Assembly: GCA_947258795.1 (NCBI GenBank)
Contig: CAMYJU010000024.1
Span: 1-64,000, forward strand
DNA: 64,000 bases
Reading direction: 5' to 3'
Source: an uncultured Gammaproteobacteria bacterium
GTDB taxonomy: Bacteria; Pseudomonadota; Gammaproteobacteria; DRJJ01
Position numbers and translations under genes: made by a program
The notes under the pieces: generated by a model
The model's input: only the letters and a program-made list of their open reading frames with translations
Databases searched by the model: none
Told to the model about the DNA's origin: nothing
Part shown: positions 8,669-16,869 of the stretch, in pieces
Layout: the number at the start of each line of letters is the position of its first letter
Position numbering within the stretch: position 1 is the first letter of the stretch

Positions 8669-9487
8669 ATGTCAATGACCAACGAAGCCTTTGATACCTC
8701 AACCCGTACCGGGGATGCCCCGGCGGGCCAGCGTATGCGCCTGGTTTCGTACAATATCCAGACTGGCACCACGACCAGCAAGTTCCGCGAGTATTTTACC
8801 CAGAGCTGGCGCCACGTGCTGCCGACCTCACAACGCATGGAAAACCTGCCCCAGATCGCCGATATGCTTGCCGAGTATGATCTGGTCGGCCTGCAGGAGG
8901 TCGATGCCGGTAGCCTGCGTTCCGGCTTCATCAACCAGACCCAGTACATCGCCGAACGGGCCCAATTTCCGTACTGGTTCCACCAGACCAACCGCAAACT
9001 GGGCAAGATCGCGCAGCACAGTAACGGGGTACTGAGCCGTTTCAAGCCGTCGCAGGTGTCTGACCACAAGCTGCCGGGCACGATACCCGGCCGGGGTGCG
9101 ATGATCGTGCGCTTTGGTGGCGATAAACACTCCCTGATTGTGGTTATCATGCATTTGTCACTGGGCAAGCGTAACCGTATCCGTCAGCTCGAGTATGTCA
9201 GCCACGCGGTCAGTGAGTACAAGAATGTGGTCATTATGGGCGACATGAACTGTGCCCCGCACAGCAAGGAAATGGAGGTGCTGCTAGAGGGCGCGAACCT
9301 GCTCGAACCCGAGCCCAACCTGTCGACCTTCCCGAGCTGGGAACCCAAGCACCACCTCGACCATATCCTGGTCTCGCCCAGTATCACCGTCGAAGACGTA
9401 TCGGTATTGACCCACACCTACTCAGACCACTTGCCGATCGCGATGTCGATACGCCTGCCTGAAACGGTGCAGTTCGACACCGACTAG
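8669..9487 (+). CDS. Endonuclease/exonuclease/phosphatase family protein
   Basis: This 272-residue soluble protein has the EEP fold, which covers metal-dependent nucleases and phosphodiesterases. Visible motifs are LVSYNIQTG at the start, the metal-binding Glu in YDLVGLQEVDAG, MGDMNCAP (Asp and Asn of the active centre), and HHLDHILVSPSI plus YSDHLPIAMSI, which provides the catalytic His. The substrate is not evident. The start may be six bases later at the second ATG. It is followed 22 bases later by a GGDEF gene, and the two are likely cotranscribed. Confidence 0.88.
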   Translation: MSMTNEAFDTSTRTGDAPAGQRMRLVSYNIQTGTTTSKFREYFTQSWRHVLPTSQRMENLPQIADMLAEYDLVGLQEVDAGSLRSGFINQTQYIAERAQFPYWFHQTNRKLGKIAQHSNGVLSRFKPSQVSDHKLPGTIPGRGAMIVRFGGDKHSLIVVIMHLSLGKRNRIRQLEYVSHAVSEYKNVVIMGDMNCAPHSKEMEVLLEGANLLEPEPNLSTFPSWEPKHHLDHILVSPSITVEDVSVLTHTYSDHLPIAMSIRLPETVQFDTD

Positions 9488-9509
9488 GCACGGCCATCCG
9501 GGGTGAATC

Positions 9510-11336
9510 ATGTCTGACGATAGCGCAGTCTGGAAAGACAAGTATTTCAAAAGCCTGGAAGAGCTGGAAAGCAAGGAAAAGACCTGGGCGGGTCTGGAGA
9601 CGCTGCTGCGCTCGGCGGTCAGCCGGATGAGTATCGCCCTGTCCGGTATCGATGAGAACCTGGACGATCAGCTCGGCAGCCTGCGCAAGTGCATACGCGA
9701 CAGTCAGGACAATGCACAACTGGACCGCATCATGCGCCAGATTACCGACCGGCTGGAAATAATCGAGGCCGAACGCCAGCAGGAAAACCCGCATGATATA
9801 GGCGCGGTATTCGAACAGCTTGTTGCGCAAATCGAGCTGCCACGTGGAACCGCACGGGCCAGCAAGGCCTTCCAGAAATCCCTGAAGCGTTACCGGCCCG
9901 GTGATCCGGTCGAGGAGCTCAGGGGTAGTTTTGTCGAACTGATCAAACAGGCGCTGATCGAGTCAGAAGCGCTGGCAAAAGACACGGACAAGACCGCGAA
10001 GGAAAAGGGTGGCTGGCTGTTTTCGCGCTTGCGCAAATCATCGGCAGAGCCGGCAGAGGAAAGCCCGGCTGATGTCGCGACGGCCAGGGCAGATGTCATC
10101 GATGAACTGAACAGTGGCCGTCGTGTGTTGGCCCAGCTGATCGACGGTCTCAATCGTGCCGGACTACAAATTTCCAAAGATACCCTGTCCAGTGTTAACC
10201 GCGCGAAGCTACAGTCCGAACTGGACAACATCGCGGCCGGTTTGAGTAGTCAGTTGGGTGGTACAGCGGTGCCAGCGGCCAACCTGCATGCCGAGGAGAT
10301 GTCGCTGAACGAGGCCTTTTTACGCCTGCTGGAACTGATCGAACTGGATGAAGAAGGCGCGACTGACCTGGAGGCCTTGCAGACCCGCCTGCACGAGGAT
10401 GTCGCGGACGAGGAATGGCCGGAGGTGCTGGCCGATATCGCCGCACTGGTGACCGGCATGCGTAACAAGGTGCAGGACGAGAAAAAGGAATTCGAGGACT
10501 TTCTGTCCGAACTGACCACGCGTCTGGGTGAGGTCGACGCGAGCTTCAAGCTGGCCGAGGATGACCGAAAAGAATCTTATCAACGCGGTGTCGTCCTTGG
10601 TGAAACCGTGCGCGACCATGTTCAGGACATCGAGTCCGATGTACGCGACGCAAACGACCTGGATCTGCTGAAGACCCGGGTGCAGCAGCGCATGGATCTG
10701 TTGGACGAGCACATGCGCCAGTTCCGTGATGAGGAAGACGGGCGTAACAGCCGCGCCGAGGCGCGTATCGAGGAGTTGAACGAACGCCTGCGGCAGATGG
10801 AACAGGAAACCGGTAGTCTGCGCCAGCGCGTGATCGACGAACGTGAACGCGCGCGCCGCGATCGTCTGACCGGCCTGTATAACCGCTATGCCTATGACGA
10901 GCGCATGGCACAGGAGTACGCGCGCTGGCAGCGTTACCGGGAAGCGCTGTCCTTGCTGGTAATGGATATCGATTTCTTCAAGAAAATTAATGACTCGTTC
11001 GGCCATATGGCTGGCGACAAGGTATTGCGTGCGATCGCGGTCAAGCTCAATGAGAGCGTGCGTGAGACCGATGTACTGGCGCGCTTTGGTGGTGAGGAAT
11101 TTGTACTGATCATGCCGGCAACAGCGCTGCCCGAGGCTGAAAAGGCGGCCGAGAAGTGTCGCGAGGCAGTGGCCGGCATGGGTTTTCACTTCCGTGACCA
11201 GGACGTGCCGATTACCGTATCGGTCGGGGTGACCAGTTTCACCGAACAGGACGATCCGGCGAAGGTATTCGAGCGTGCCGATAAGGCCCTGTACCAGGCC
11301 AAGCAGACCGGCAGGAATCGCTGCCAGAGCCTGTAA
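9510..11336 (+). CDS. Diguanylate cyclase with long helical N-terminal region
   Basis: This is a 608-residue cytoplasmic protein. The C-terminal GGDEF domain starts at RDRLTGLYNR (about residue 450) and has the intact catalytic signature ARFGGEEF. An inhibitory c-di-GMP site, RETD, sits five residues before GGEEF. It should therefore make c-di-GMP and be subject to product inhibition. The first 440 residues are mostly charged helices with coiled-coil character and contain no recognised sensory domain and no membrane segment. Partner proteins probably bind this region, but that is an inference. No EAL or HD-GYP gene is adjacent. Confidence 0.9.
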   Translation: MSDDSAVWKDKYFKSLEELESKEKTWAGLETLLRSAVSRMSIALSGIDENLDDQLGSLRKCIRDSQDNAQLDRIMRQITDRLEIIEAERQQENPHDIGAVFEQLVAQIELPRGTARASKAFQKSLKRYRPGDPVEELRGSFVELIKQALIESEALAKDTDKTAKEKGGWLFSRLRKSSAEPAEESPADVATARADVIDELNSGRRVLAQLIDGLNRAGLQISKDTLSSVNRAKLQSELDNIAAGLSSQLGGTAVPAANLHAEEMSLNEAFLRLLELIELDEEGATDLEALQTRLHEDVADEEWPEVLADIAALVTGMRNKVQDEKKEFEDFLSELTTRLGEVDASFKLAEDDRKESYQRGVVLGETVRDHVQDIESDVRDANDLDLLKTRVQQRMDLLDEHMRQFRDEEDGRNSRAEARIEELNERLRQMEQETGSLRQRVIDERERARRDRLTGLYNRYAYDERMAQEYARWQRYREALSLLVMDIDFFKKINDSFGHMAGDKVLRAIAVKLNESVRETDVLARFGGEEFVLIMPATALPEAEKAAEKCREAVAGMGFHFRDQDVPITVSVGVTSFTEQDDPAKVFERADKALYQAKQTGRNRCQSL

Positions 11337-11421
11337 GCCTCCAGTATGTAACTTTTGGCACTCGCCTTTATCTATTTCCTGGCAAAGTACTAAAGACCTT
11401 TGATGTGATTGCCATGGTTGT

Positions 11422-12198
11422 CTATATTGGCATCACAAAGGACTTGATGATCAGCGCGATGCCGCTGGCCATGGCCAGGATGCGCATCTCGCGTTTCATA
11501 GTCCAGTACTGCAAGCGCTTTTGCAGCAGGCCGCCGATCAACATGGCCAGCAACATGATCGGCACAGACACGACGAGTAATCTGAGCAGGTCGATGTCTA
11601 TCATGCCGGTTCCGGCGTAACCGGTCAGGCGAAAGCTGCCATCTAGCAGAAAGATAATCGCGAAGTTGGCCTTGAATACAAACGGGTGCAGGCCCTGCAA
11701 GCGCATGTAGCTCGCATAAAACGGACCGCCCATTCCGAGCAGGGTGCCGCTCATGCCACCGAACAAGCCGGCCGGCATCACCCACAGGATGGAACGGTGG
11801 CGACTGACGCGGATATCCGAAGCCAGATATAGCGAGAACAGAATGATAAACGCGCCCATGGTCTGGTACAGGGCCGGGGTGGATAACTGGTGTAGCAGGA
11901 TCAGGCCGGCCAGCACCCCGATCAGTGCAAACGGGATCAAAGGCAATATAAAATACCACTGTATGGCACTGCGGTTTTTGACACCCTGGGCGGCGGAACC
12001 GATGAAATCCAGCAGCACCACCATTGGAACCACGATCTGGATGGGTAGTACAATACTGAGTAACGGGATGGCGATCAGGCCGGAACCAAAGCCGGACAGA
12101 CCTCTGATAAAATAGGCAACGGCGATAACCAGTGCGCCGAATGAGAGCTGCCAGATATTGAATTCAACAAACATGGACTTGCTTCCCTGCAAACACAA
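11422..12198 (-). CDS. TauE/SafE family sulfite exporter-like membrane protein
   Basis: This 258-residue integral membrane protein has about eight hydrophobic segments arranged as an internal repeat. Family features are YFIRGLSGFGSGLIAIPLLSIVLP in the first half and AGLFGGMSGTLLGMGGPFYASYM in the second. Members export sulfite, sulfoacetate or related organosulfur anions, but many have unknown substrates. It stands alone on the minus strand between a GGDEF gene and a divergent spermidine-synthase-like gene. A sulfur role fits other genes in the window but is not shown by sequence alone. Confidence 0.85.
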   Translation of the reverse strand: MCLQGSKSMFVEFNIWQLSFGALVIAVAYFIRGLSGFGSGLIAIPLLSIVLPIQIVVPMVVLLDFIGSAAQGVKNRSAIQWYFILPLIPFALIGVLAGLILLHQLSTPALYQTMGAFIILFSLYLASDIRVSRHRSILWVMPAGLFGGMSGTLLGMGGPFYASYMRLQGLHPFVFKANFAIIFLLDGSFRLTGYAGTGMIDIDLLRLLVVSVPIMLLAMLIGGLLQKRLQYWTMKREMRILAMASGIALIIKSFVMPI

Positions 12199-12273
12199 CG
12201 TAACCTATCCTGAATTAAGCTGTACTCTATTTTAAACCAACTTCTGTGTGAATGACCATTGTGAAAGTCTGAT

Positions 12274-13023
12274 ATGGCTGTTATTTGGCAAAAAATTACG
12301 GGAAACACCCGTTATGAAGTGCGTTCAGCCGGCCGGACGCGCCGTCTGTACACCAATGGGGTGTTTCACAGCCAGTATCACCCGGGTCGTGCACTCAGTG
12401 GTGGTATCTGGGATTTGCTGATGTTGCCGGCGTTCCTTATGGAGCCCGGGAAGCTGAAACGGGTACTGGTACTGGGTGTCGGTGGTGGTGCGGTGATCAA
12501 GTTGTTACAGGCCAGCTTTGCGGATAGTCAGATTACCGCTGTCGATCTGGACCCGGTCCATTTACAAATCGCGACCGAGCATTTCGGTGTATCGCCTGCT
12601 ACAGTCAGTCTACATTGCGCGGATGCGCGGCAATGGGTCAAGGACTACCGGGGCGCGGCATTCGACATGATTATCGAAGACCTGTTTACAGACATAAATG
12701 GCGAACCGGAACGTGCGCTGGCGGCAACATCCGGCTGGATCAACCAGTTGTTACGGCACCTGAATCGCGAGGGTATGTTGGTAATGAACTTTATCGGCAG
12801 ACAGTCTTTTACAGGTAGTGGTTACTTTACCAACAAACGCACGCGCTCGCGGTTTCGATCGGTATACAGCCTGCAACTACAACAATATGAAAACCTGATT
12901 GTGGCCTTGTCCAGGAAACCGGTCAGTGCCTGGACGCTCAGGTCCAATCTAAACCGGGATCCCGGGCTGGGTGCGGCGATCAGGCGTGGCCTGCTGCCAT
13001 ACCGGATCAGCAAGATAGCCTGA
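12274..13023 (+). CDS. Spermidine synthase-like class I methyltransferase-fold protein
   Basis: This 249-residue soluble protein has the nucleotide-binding motif VLVLGVGGGAVIKLL, the acidic ribose-binding position in ITAVDLDP, a CADARQW segment and DMIIEDLFTDING in place of the usual catalytic D-x-x-D/P motif. This pattern is shared by spermidine synthases and by many proteins annotated that way which lack aminopropyltransferase activity. No speD is adjacent. Function is uncertain: either a polyamine synthase or an AdoMet-dependent methyltransferase. The downstream dksA-like gene starts three bases after its stop, so the two are probably one transcript. Confidence 0.7.
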   Translation: MAVIWQKITGNTRYEVRSAGRTRRLYTNGVFHSQYHPGRALSGGIWDLLMLPAFLMEPGKLKRVLVLGVGGGAVIKLLQASFADSQITAVDLDPVHLQIATEHFGVSPATVSLHCADARQWVKDYRGAAFDMIIEDLFTDINGEPERALAATSGWINQLLRHLNREGMLVMNFIGRQSFTGSGYFTNKRTRSRFRSVYSLQLQQYENLIVALSRKPVSAWTLRSNLNRDPGLGAAIRRGLLPYRISKIA

Positions 13024-13025
13024 CC

Positions 13026-13376
13026 ATGTTCAGTCAGGAACAATTGTCGGCGATCAGGCAGCGATTGCTAGAGCAACAGGAAATGCTGCGCGAGATCAGC
13101 AAGACCGGGGATGATGCGGCCGGTACGGTTGAGCTGGATCAGACACGCACAGGCCGCTTGTCGAGAATGGATGCACTACAGGCGCAGGAGATGGCGATCG
13201 ATGCGCAACGACGCAGAAAGCAGGAGCTGCTAATGATCGATGGTGCCCTGCATCGTATAGCGGATGACGTGTATGGCTACTGCCTGCATTGTGGGGAAGC
13301 GATAGCTGAAAAACGTCTACAGCATAATCCTGCCGTTGAACTATGTATCGATTGCGCGAATCGTCAGGAACAGTAG
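13026..13376 (+). CDS. DksA/TraR-family C4 zinc-finger protein
   Basis: This 116-residue protein has an N-terminal coiled coil (about 1 to 75) and a C-terminal four-cysteine zinc finger, YCLHCGEAIAEKRL...LCIDC (CX2C-X17-CX2C). Members bind the RNA polymerase secondary channel and modulate promoter response, or serve unknown roles. At 116 residues it is shorter than DksA (about 150) and closer to the DksA-like/YbiI type. It follows the spermidine-synthase-like gene by three bases and overlaps the start of the cytochrome c pseudogene. Confidence 0.85.
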   Translation: MFSQEQLSAIRQRLLEQQEMLREISKTGDDAAGTVELDQTRTGRLSRMDALQAQEMAIDAQRRRKQELLMIDGALHRIADDVYGYCLHCGEAIAEKRLQHNPAVELCIDCANRQEQ

Positions 13377-13836
13377 CGCGTTTACCGGGATGCGACAGGA
13401 TTCAAAACTTTCTGCTGTGCCTGCTGGTCTTGCTCTGTTGTTATCCTGTGACCAGGGAACCTGGAGCGGATACGGCTTTGCTAGCAAAGTAACGGCGTGC
13501 ACTGACTCCACATTGGACAAAACAGGTCATTGATATCCTGATACACGGAGAGGCCCTGTATCACAAGAACTGCGCAGCATGTCACAAACGCGATGGTGCT
13601 GGTGAGATTAGTATTAGCGCAGCAAAACTGCGCGGTAACCCGTGCTGTTGCGAACTGGTCATGATGCGATCAACAAGCTACTGCACACCCGCGAAGGCAG
13701 CACCATGCCGGCCTTTGCCGCGGTACTGGATAACGGCGAGATTGCGGCCATTATCAGCTATTGTGAAAACGCATGGGGTAATAACAGTGGACGCACCGTC
13801 AGGCTTGAGCAGGTGGAAGAGTTGCGAAAGAATTGA
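13343..13836 (+). pseudogene. Broken cytochrome c gene (in-frame stop plus frameshift)
   Basis: Reading from the ATG at 13343 gives a hydrophobic export signal (NFLLCLLVLLCCYPV), then TAA at 13490. The same frame continues past the stop with HGEALYHKNCAACHKRDGAG, a c-type haem site (CAACH), up to KLRGNP near 13640. There the frame shifts by one base, and the rest of a class I cytochrome c follows: LLRTGHDAINKLL, STMPAFAAVL with the axial Met, and IISYCENAWG to the stop at 13836. Two lesions in about 490 bases argue for decay, although sequencing errors cannot be ruled out. An intact gene would encode a small periplasmic or lipid-anchored monohaem cytochrome of about 160 residues. Confidence 0.75.
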
Positions 13837-13892
13837 ATTTTTTCGTATACCTGGCGTCAAACACATACCGGCGGGTAGTTATGGAGGATGTC

Positions 13893-14633
13893 ATGGATAG
13901 AACACGTAAACACACACTACTGATCCTGTTTATGCTGGCTAGTGTCAGCATGTTCGCATTGGCAGGACAGGAGATCCCGAATTATCAGCATTCTGTCGAC
14001 CAGATGGCAGAAAAACAGAAGGCGGATAAAAAAGCGTCGAAATTTTCCGAGACGGATATGCGCATTATGAAGCAGGCCGGCGCTGACCTGGCGAAGGCGA
14101 TGCCGGATCCGGGGCTCAAGGTCGGAGAGAAGGCACCCGACTTCAGCCTGCCGGATGCCTGGGGCAAAACGGTCAAGTTGTCCGATCAACTGAAACACGG
14201 TCCGGTGGTGCTGGTGTTCTACCGTGGTGCATGGTGCCCGTTTTGTAACCTGCACCTGAATGCCCTGCATCGCAGCCAGTCACATTTTAAAAGATATGAT
14301 GCACAGTTGATTGCGGTAACCCCACAAATACCGGACAAGTCACGTGAGCAGATCAACAAGGACAAGTATGCGTTTACGGTACTGAGCGATCTGGATGATC
14401 ATGTGATGAAATCCTATCGCTTGCTGTATTCGCTGAGTCCGGAACTGGTTGCGGTGTACAAAAAACATGGACTGGATGTAGAGGCCTTTAACGGTGAGGG
14501 GCGGACCATATTACCCATTCCCGGTACTTATGTGATCGATCAAAAAGGCATTATTCGCGCAGCCCATGCCGACACCGATTACAAGCAGCGCATGGAGCCG
14601 GCAGATATAATCAAGGTGCTCGCGAGTCTTTGA
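13893..14633 (+). CDS. Exported peroxiredoxin-like (AhpC/TSA) protein
   Basis: This is a 246-residue protein read from the ATG at 13893, which has a GGAGG ribosome site six bases upstream; the frame is open further upstream but lacks such a site. Residues 5 to 25 form a signal peptide (LLILFMLASVSMFALAG). The body is a thioredoxin fold of the AhpC/TSA group: KAPDFSLPDAWGKTVKL, then VLVFYRGAWCPFC with a CPFC active site, then AVTPQIPDKS. The CXXC and Trp make it resemble the redoxin-like family rather than classical two-Cys peroxiredoxins. It is probably periplasmic and acts on peroxides or disulfides. Confidence 0.82.
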   Translation: MDRTRKHTLLILFMLASVSMFALAGQEIPNYQHSVDQMAEKQKADKKASKFSETDMRIMKQAGADLAKAMPDPGLKVGEKAPDFSLPDAWGKTVKLSDQLKHGPVVLVFYRGAWCPFCNLHLNALHRSQSHFKRYDAQLIAVTPQIPDKSREQINKDKYAFTVLSDLDDHVMKSYRLLYSLSPELVAVYKKHGLDVEAFNGEGRTILPIPGTYVIDQKGIIRAAHADTDYKQRMEPADIIKVLASL

Positions 14634-14936
14634 ACTAAAATCGATTCTGGACAAGTGCTACAGACTTTCCAGAGTGACAACAGTGGGACCACCCTGTTGT
14701 TATTAAGGATAAAATGTCCTGCTGGATGCTAAAAATGTCACTGGCCGGCTGGCCTTTGACCCGCGTCACCAGGGGCACCAGATCCCGGCTGGTGGCAGTT
14801 TCTCGGACGGTCTGCCCTATGCGCCACGCTTTATCCTGTTTGAGTCGCTGGATGTAACCGGGCAGTCCTATATTCCACAGCCCGGTATTGCGAATGTCGG
14901 CTACAGTGTGGATGCCGGTCTGTGCCTGTTTGAATT
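14634..14936. other. Gene-free stretch between peroxiredoxin-like gene and rhodanese
   Basis: No gene is recognised here. A plus-strand frame is open from about 14727 into the rhodanese 3' end (containing AFDPRHQGHQIPAGG), and a minus-strand frame is open from 14982 to 14635. Neither has a convincing start, ribosome site or family match. It could be the remains of a lost gene. Confidence 0.3.
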
Positions 14937-15917
14937 TTATTCCATCTTCAGTGCCTTGACCGGATGCTTGTCCAGTGTCCATTCATGCATGGAGCCATCA
15001 TAGAGCTTTACATTTTTATTACCGAACAGTTCATGCATCACAAACCAGCCGCCCGCCGCGAGCTGGCCACTGTTGCAGTAGGTGATTGCCGGTTTGTCTA
15101 CATCGATACCCAGGCCTTTGGTCAGTTCGCGTACCTGATCATCAGGCAGGTAGCGCGCCGGCGCACCGTGCGAGGTCAGCACCGCATTGGGCCACAGTTT
15201 CGCGCCCGGGATATGGCCCTTGTCATAGACATAGGACTTGTTCCAGGTACCCAGATAAAGATCGATAGGACGATTGTCTATCAGTTGCGCCGACTTGTCC
15301 TTGACTGCGCTGGCCACGTCAGCAGTGCTGGCCAGTATCTCTCTTCGCTCTGCGCTTGCGACCCAGTTGCCTTTTCCAGGTTTGCTTGTATCAAACGCGA
15401 TTTTACGGCCGTCTATCAGCCACTGTGCCATACCGCCGTTGAGTATCGCCATGTTGGTGTTACCGTAATACATCAACTGCCAGTACAGGCGTGCGGCCAT
15501 GGTCATATCGGCATTGCTTTGCCCCTTGCTGACGATCACAACAGCGCTGTTCCTGTTTAGTCCGCTAACTTGCATGACTTTTTCAAAATCCGCCTTTGCC
15601 GGCAGCATCTTCTGCACTTTTTTGCCGCTGAGCTTGACGTTGTTAGTACGGATCTTCCTGTAATTGACCAGATTGGCACCGGGTATATGGCCGCCGACAC
15701 TGACCAGTTTTTTTTTGCCGGTTTTTTTATCTTTGCGGTAAACCGGTTTGCGGGTAAAACTTTTTACATCGACACGCAGGTCGAGGATGGTGACCTTGTT
15801 CAGGTTACTGGCCAGCCAATCGGTTTCCACCAACGGACCGGGTACCTGTACGGCGTGTGCGTATGAAACCAGTGATACATACAGCGTGAACAGTAATAGT
15901 GATTTTATAAACTTCAT
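14937..15917 (-). CDS. Periplasmic tandem-domain rhodanese (sulfurtransferase)
   Basis: This is a 326-residue protein read from the ATG at 15917, preceded by an AAGGATAGG ribosome site; an upstream in-frame ATG at 15953 has no such site. A signal peptide (FIKSLLLFTLYVSLVSYAHA) sends it to the periplasm. Two rhodanese domains follow. In the first the active-site loop reads VSKGQSN, with Ser instead of the catalytic Cys. The second has an intact loop, TYCNSGQLA, with the persulfide-forming Cys. It should transfer sulfane sulfur, for example from thiosulfate. It is last in the minus-strand run that starts with the YeeE/YedE thiosulfate transporter. Confidence 0.9.
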   Translation of the reverse strand: MKFIKSLLLFTLYVSLVSYAHAVQVPGPLVETDWLASNLNKVTILDLRVDVKSFTRKPVYRKDKKTGKKKLVSVGGHIPGANLVNYRKIRTNNVKLSGKKVQKMLPAKADFEKVMQVSGLNRNSAVVIVSKGQSNADMTMAARLYWQLMYYGNTNMAILNGGMAQWLIDGRKIAFDTSKPGKGNWVASAERREILASTADVASAVKDKSAQLIDNRPIDLYLGTWNKSYVYDKGHIPGAKLWPNAVLTSHGAPARYLPDDQVRELTKGLGIDVDKPAITYCNSGQLAAGGWFVMHELFGNKNVKLYDGSMHEWTLDKHPVKALKME

Positions 15918-15982
15918 AAGCCTATCCTTACCTGAATACCATCCGGGTGTCATGTCTGGTCTGAAGAGCCCGGGATTTCAGA

Positions 15983-16615
15983 TTATTTTATGTCTGTTTC
16001 AGTCATTATTGTCAGGTCACTAATTAAATCAACCGGTAATTCCGCCAGATCATAGATATTGCGATCGTTCATGGCCTGACTAAGATCATTATTGCTACAG
16101 AGTTCTTGCAGTTTCAGTTCACGTTGTCCCAGCAGTTCGAGCAGCTGTTCCTGGTACACCATGAGCATGTAAAACAGCCATCTTTCCACCATTGTTAACG
16201 AGCCGGTATCCTGACCGGAAAGCGCTGACAGTCTTTCCCGGGCCTCGTCGATATCCAGCCAGGCGCCACCGGTGACCCAGTTGTTGACACAGAACCAGTT
16301 GCGCGGCTGTCCCATCTTGTCGACTGACAGGGCGGCGAGATGGCTCCAGCCGGCTTGCCCGTGTTCGTGACTGTCGCGCAAAAAAATATGGAAATGTCCA
16401 TGCTCCAGTTTACGCAGCCAGGGTTCCGCGTGACTGTGATAATAGGCACGCAGGCCGATATCGGCGAAGCGTAAATCACCTTCGGGATATTTGATATCCC
16501 GCCTGATGTTGTCCGGATCGGAAAGTATGGCCAGTACCGGGTTGGTGTCCGCGTTACCCAGATCGAGCAGGCTCTGGTACAGGCCTTCTATCGCGGTGTT
16601 TCTGGAACTCGTCAT
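15983..16615 (-). CDS. Conserved protein of unknown function in the sulfur operon
   Basis: This is a 210-residue soluble protein with no signal peptide. I do not recognise a characterised family; the pattern recalls an uncharacterised DUF, possibly DUF6969, which I cannot verify here. Its most distinctive part is the His- and Trp-rich centre: LRAYYHSHAEPW, EHGHFHIFLRD, HGQAGWSHLAALS and NWFCVNNWVTGG. The clustered histidines suggest metal or haem binding, which is inference only. It lies 26 bases after the small Cys-repeat gene and 65 bases before the rhodanese gene, all on the minus strand, so a role in sulfur handling is plausible. Confidence 0.65.
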   Translation of the reverse strand: MTSSRNTAIEGLYQSLLDLGNADTNPVLAILSDPDNIRRDIKYPEGDLRFADIGLRAYYHSHAEPWLRKLEHGHFHIFLRDSHEHGQAGWSHLAALSVDKMGQPRNWFCVNNWVTGGAWLDIDEARERLSALSGQDTGSLTMVERWLFYMLMVYQEQLLELLGQRELKLQELCSNNDLSQAMNDRNIYDLAELPVDLISDLTIMTETDIK

Positions 16616-16641
16616 GCCGGCCTTTGCCAGGTATATGTGGT

Positions 16642-16869
16642 CTAGTCCAGGCCGCAGGGTGCGGCTTCATCATCCAGGCTGCAGGGATTGCCCAGGCCAC
16701 AGGGCATATCCAGACCGCACGGCGCCTCATCCTCACTATACGAACCGGCCTGTTCATACTGCTGTAGTTCCGGATCGGGCAACGGGTGACGAGTGTGATC
16801 GATCGCAGCAGCCAGTGCCGCCAGCCCGAGTGCAGAACCAATCACCAGTTTGCTTTGCTTGTGATTCAT
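16642..16869 (-). CDS. Small anchored protein with repeated PCGLD cysteine motifs
   Basis: This 75-residue protein has its ATG overlapping the stop of the YeeE/YedE gene (ATGA), which implies translational coupling. Residues about 8 to 22 (LVIGSALGLAALAAA) form a membrane anchor or signal. The C-terminal third carries four cysteines in near-identical units: APCGLD, MPCGLG, NPCSLD and APCGLD at the very end. Spacing is short and regular, with one Cys per unit. I know of no characterised family. Given the position, binding or relaying sulfur or a metal for the thiosulfate transporter or rhodanese is a reasonable inference, not a demonstration. Confidence 0.7.
   Translation of the reverse strand: MNHKQSKLVIGSALGLAALAAAIDHTRHPLPDPELQQYEQAGSYSEDEAPCGLDMPCGLGNPCSLDDEAAPCGLD

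Noticed and set aside
14635-14982. Open frame on the minus strand overlapping the rhodanese 3' end
   Set aside because: No ribosome site, no recognisable family and strong overlap with a certain gene; treated as non-coding.
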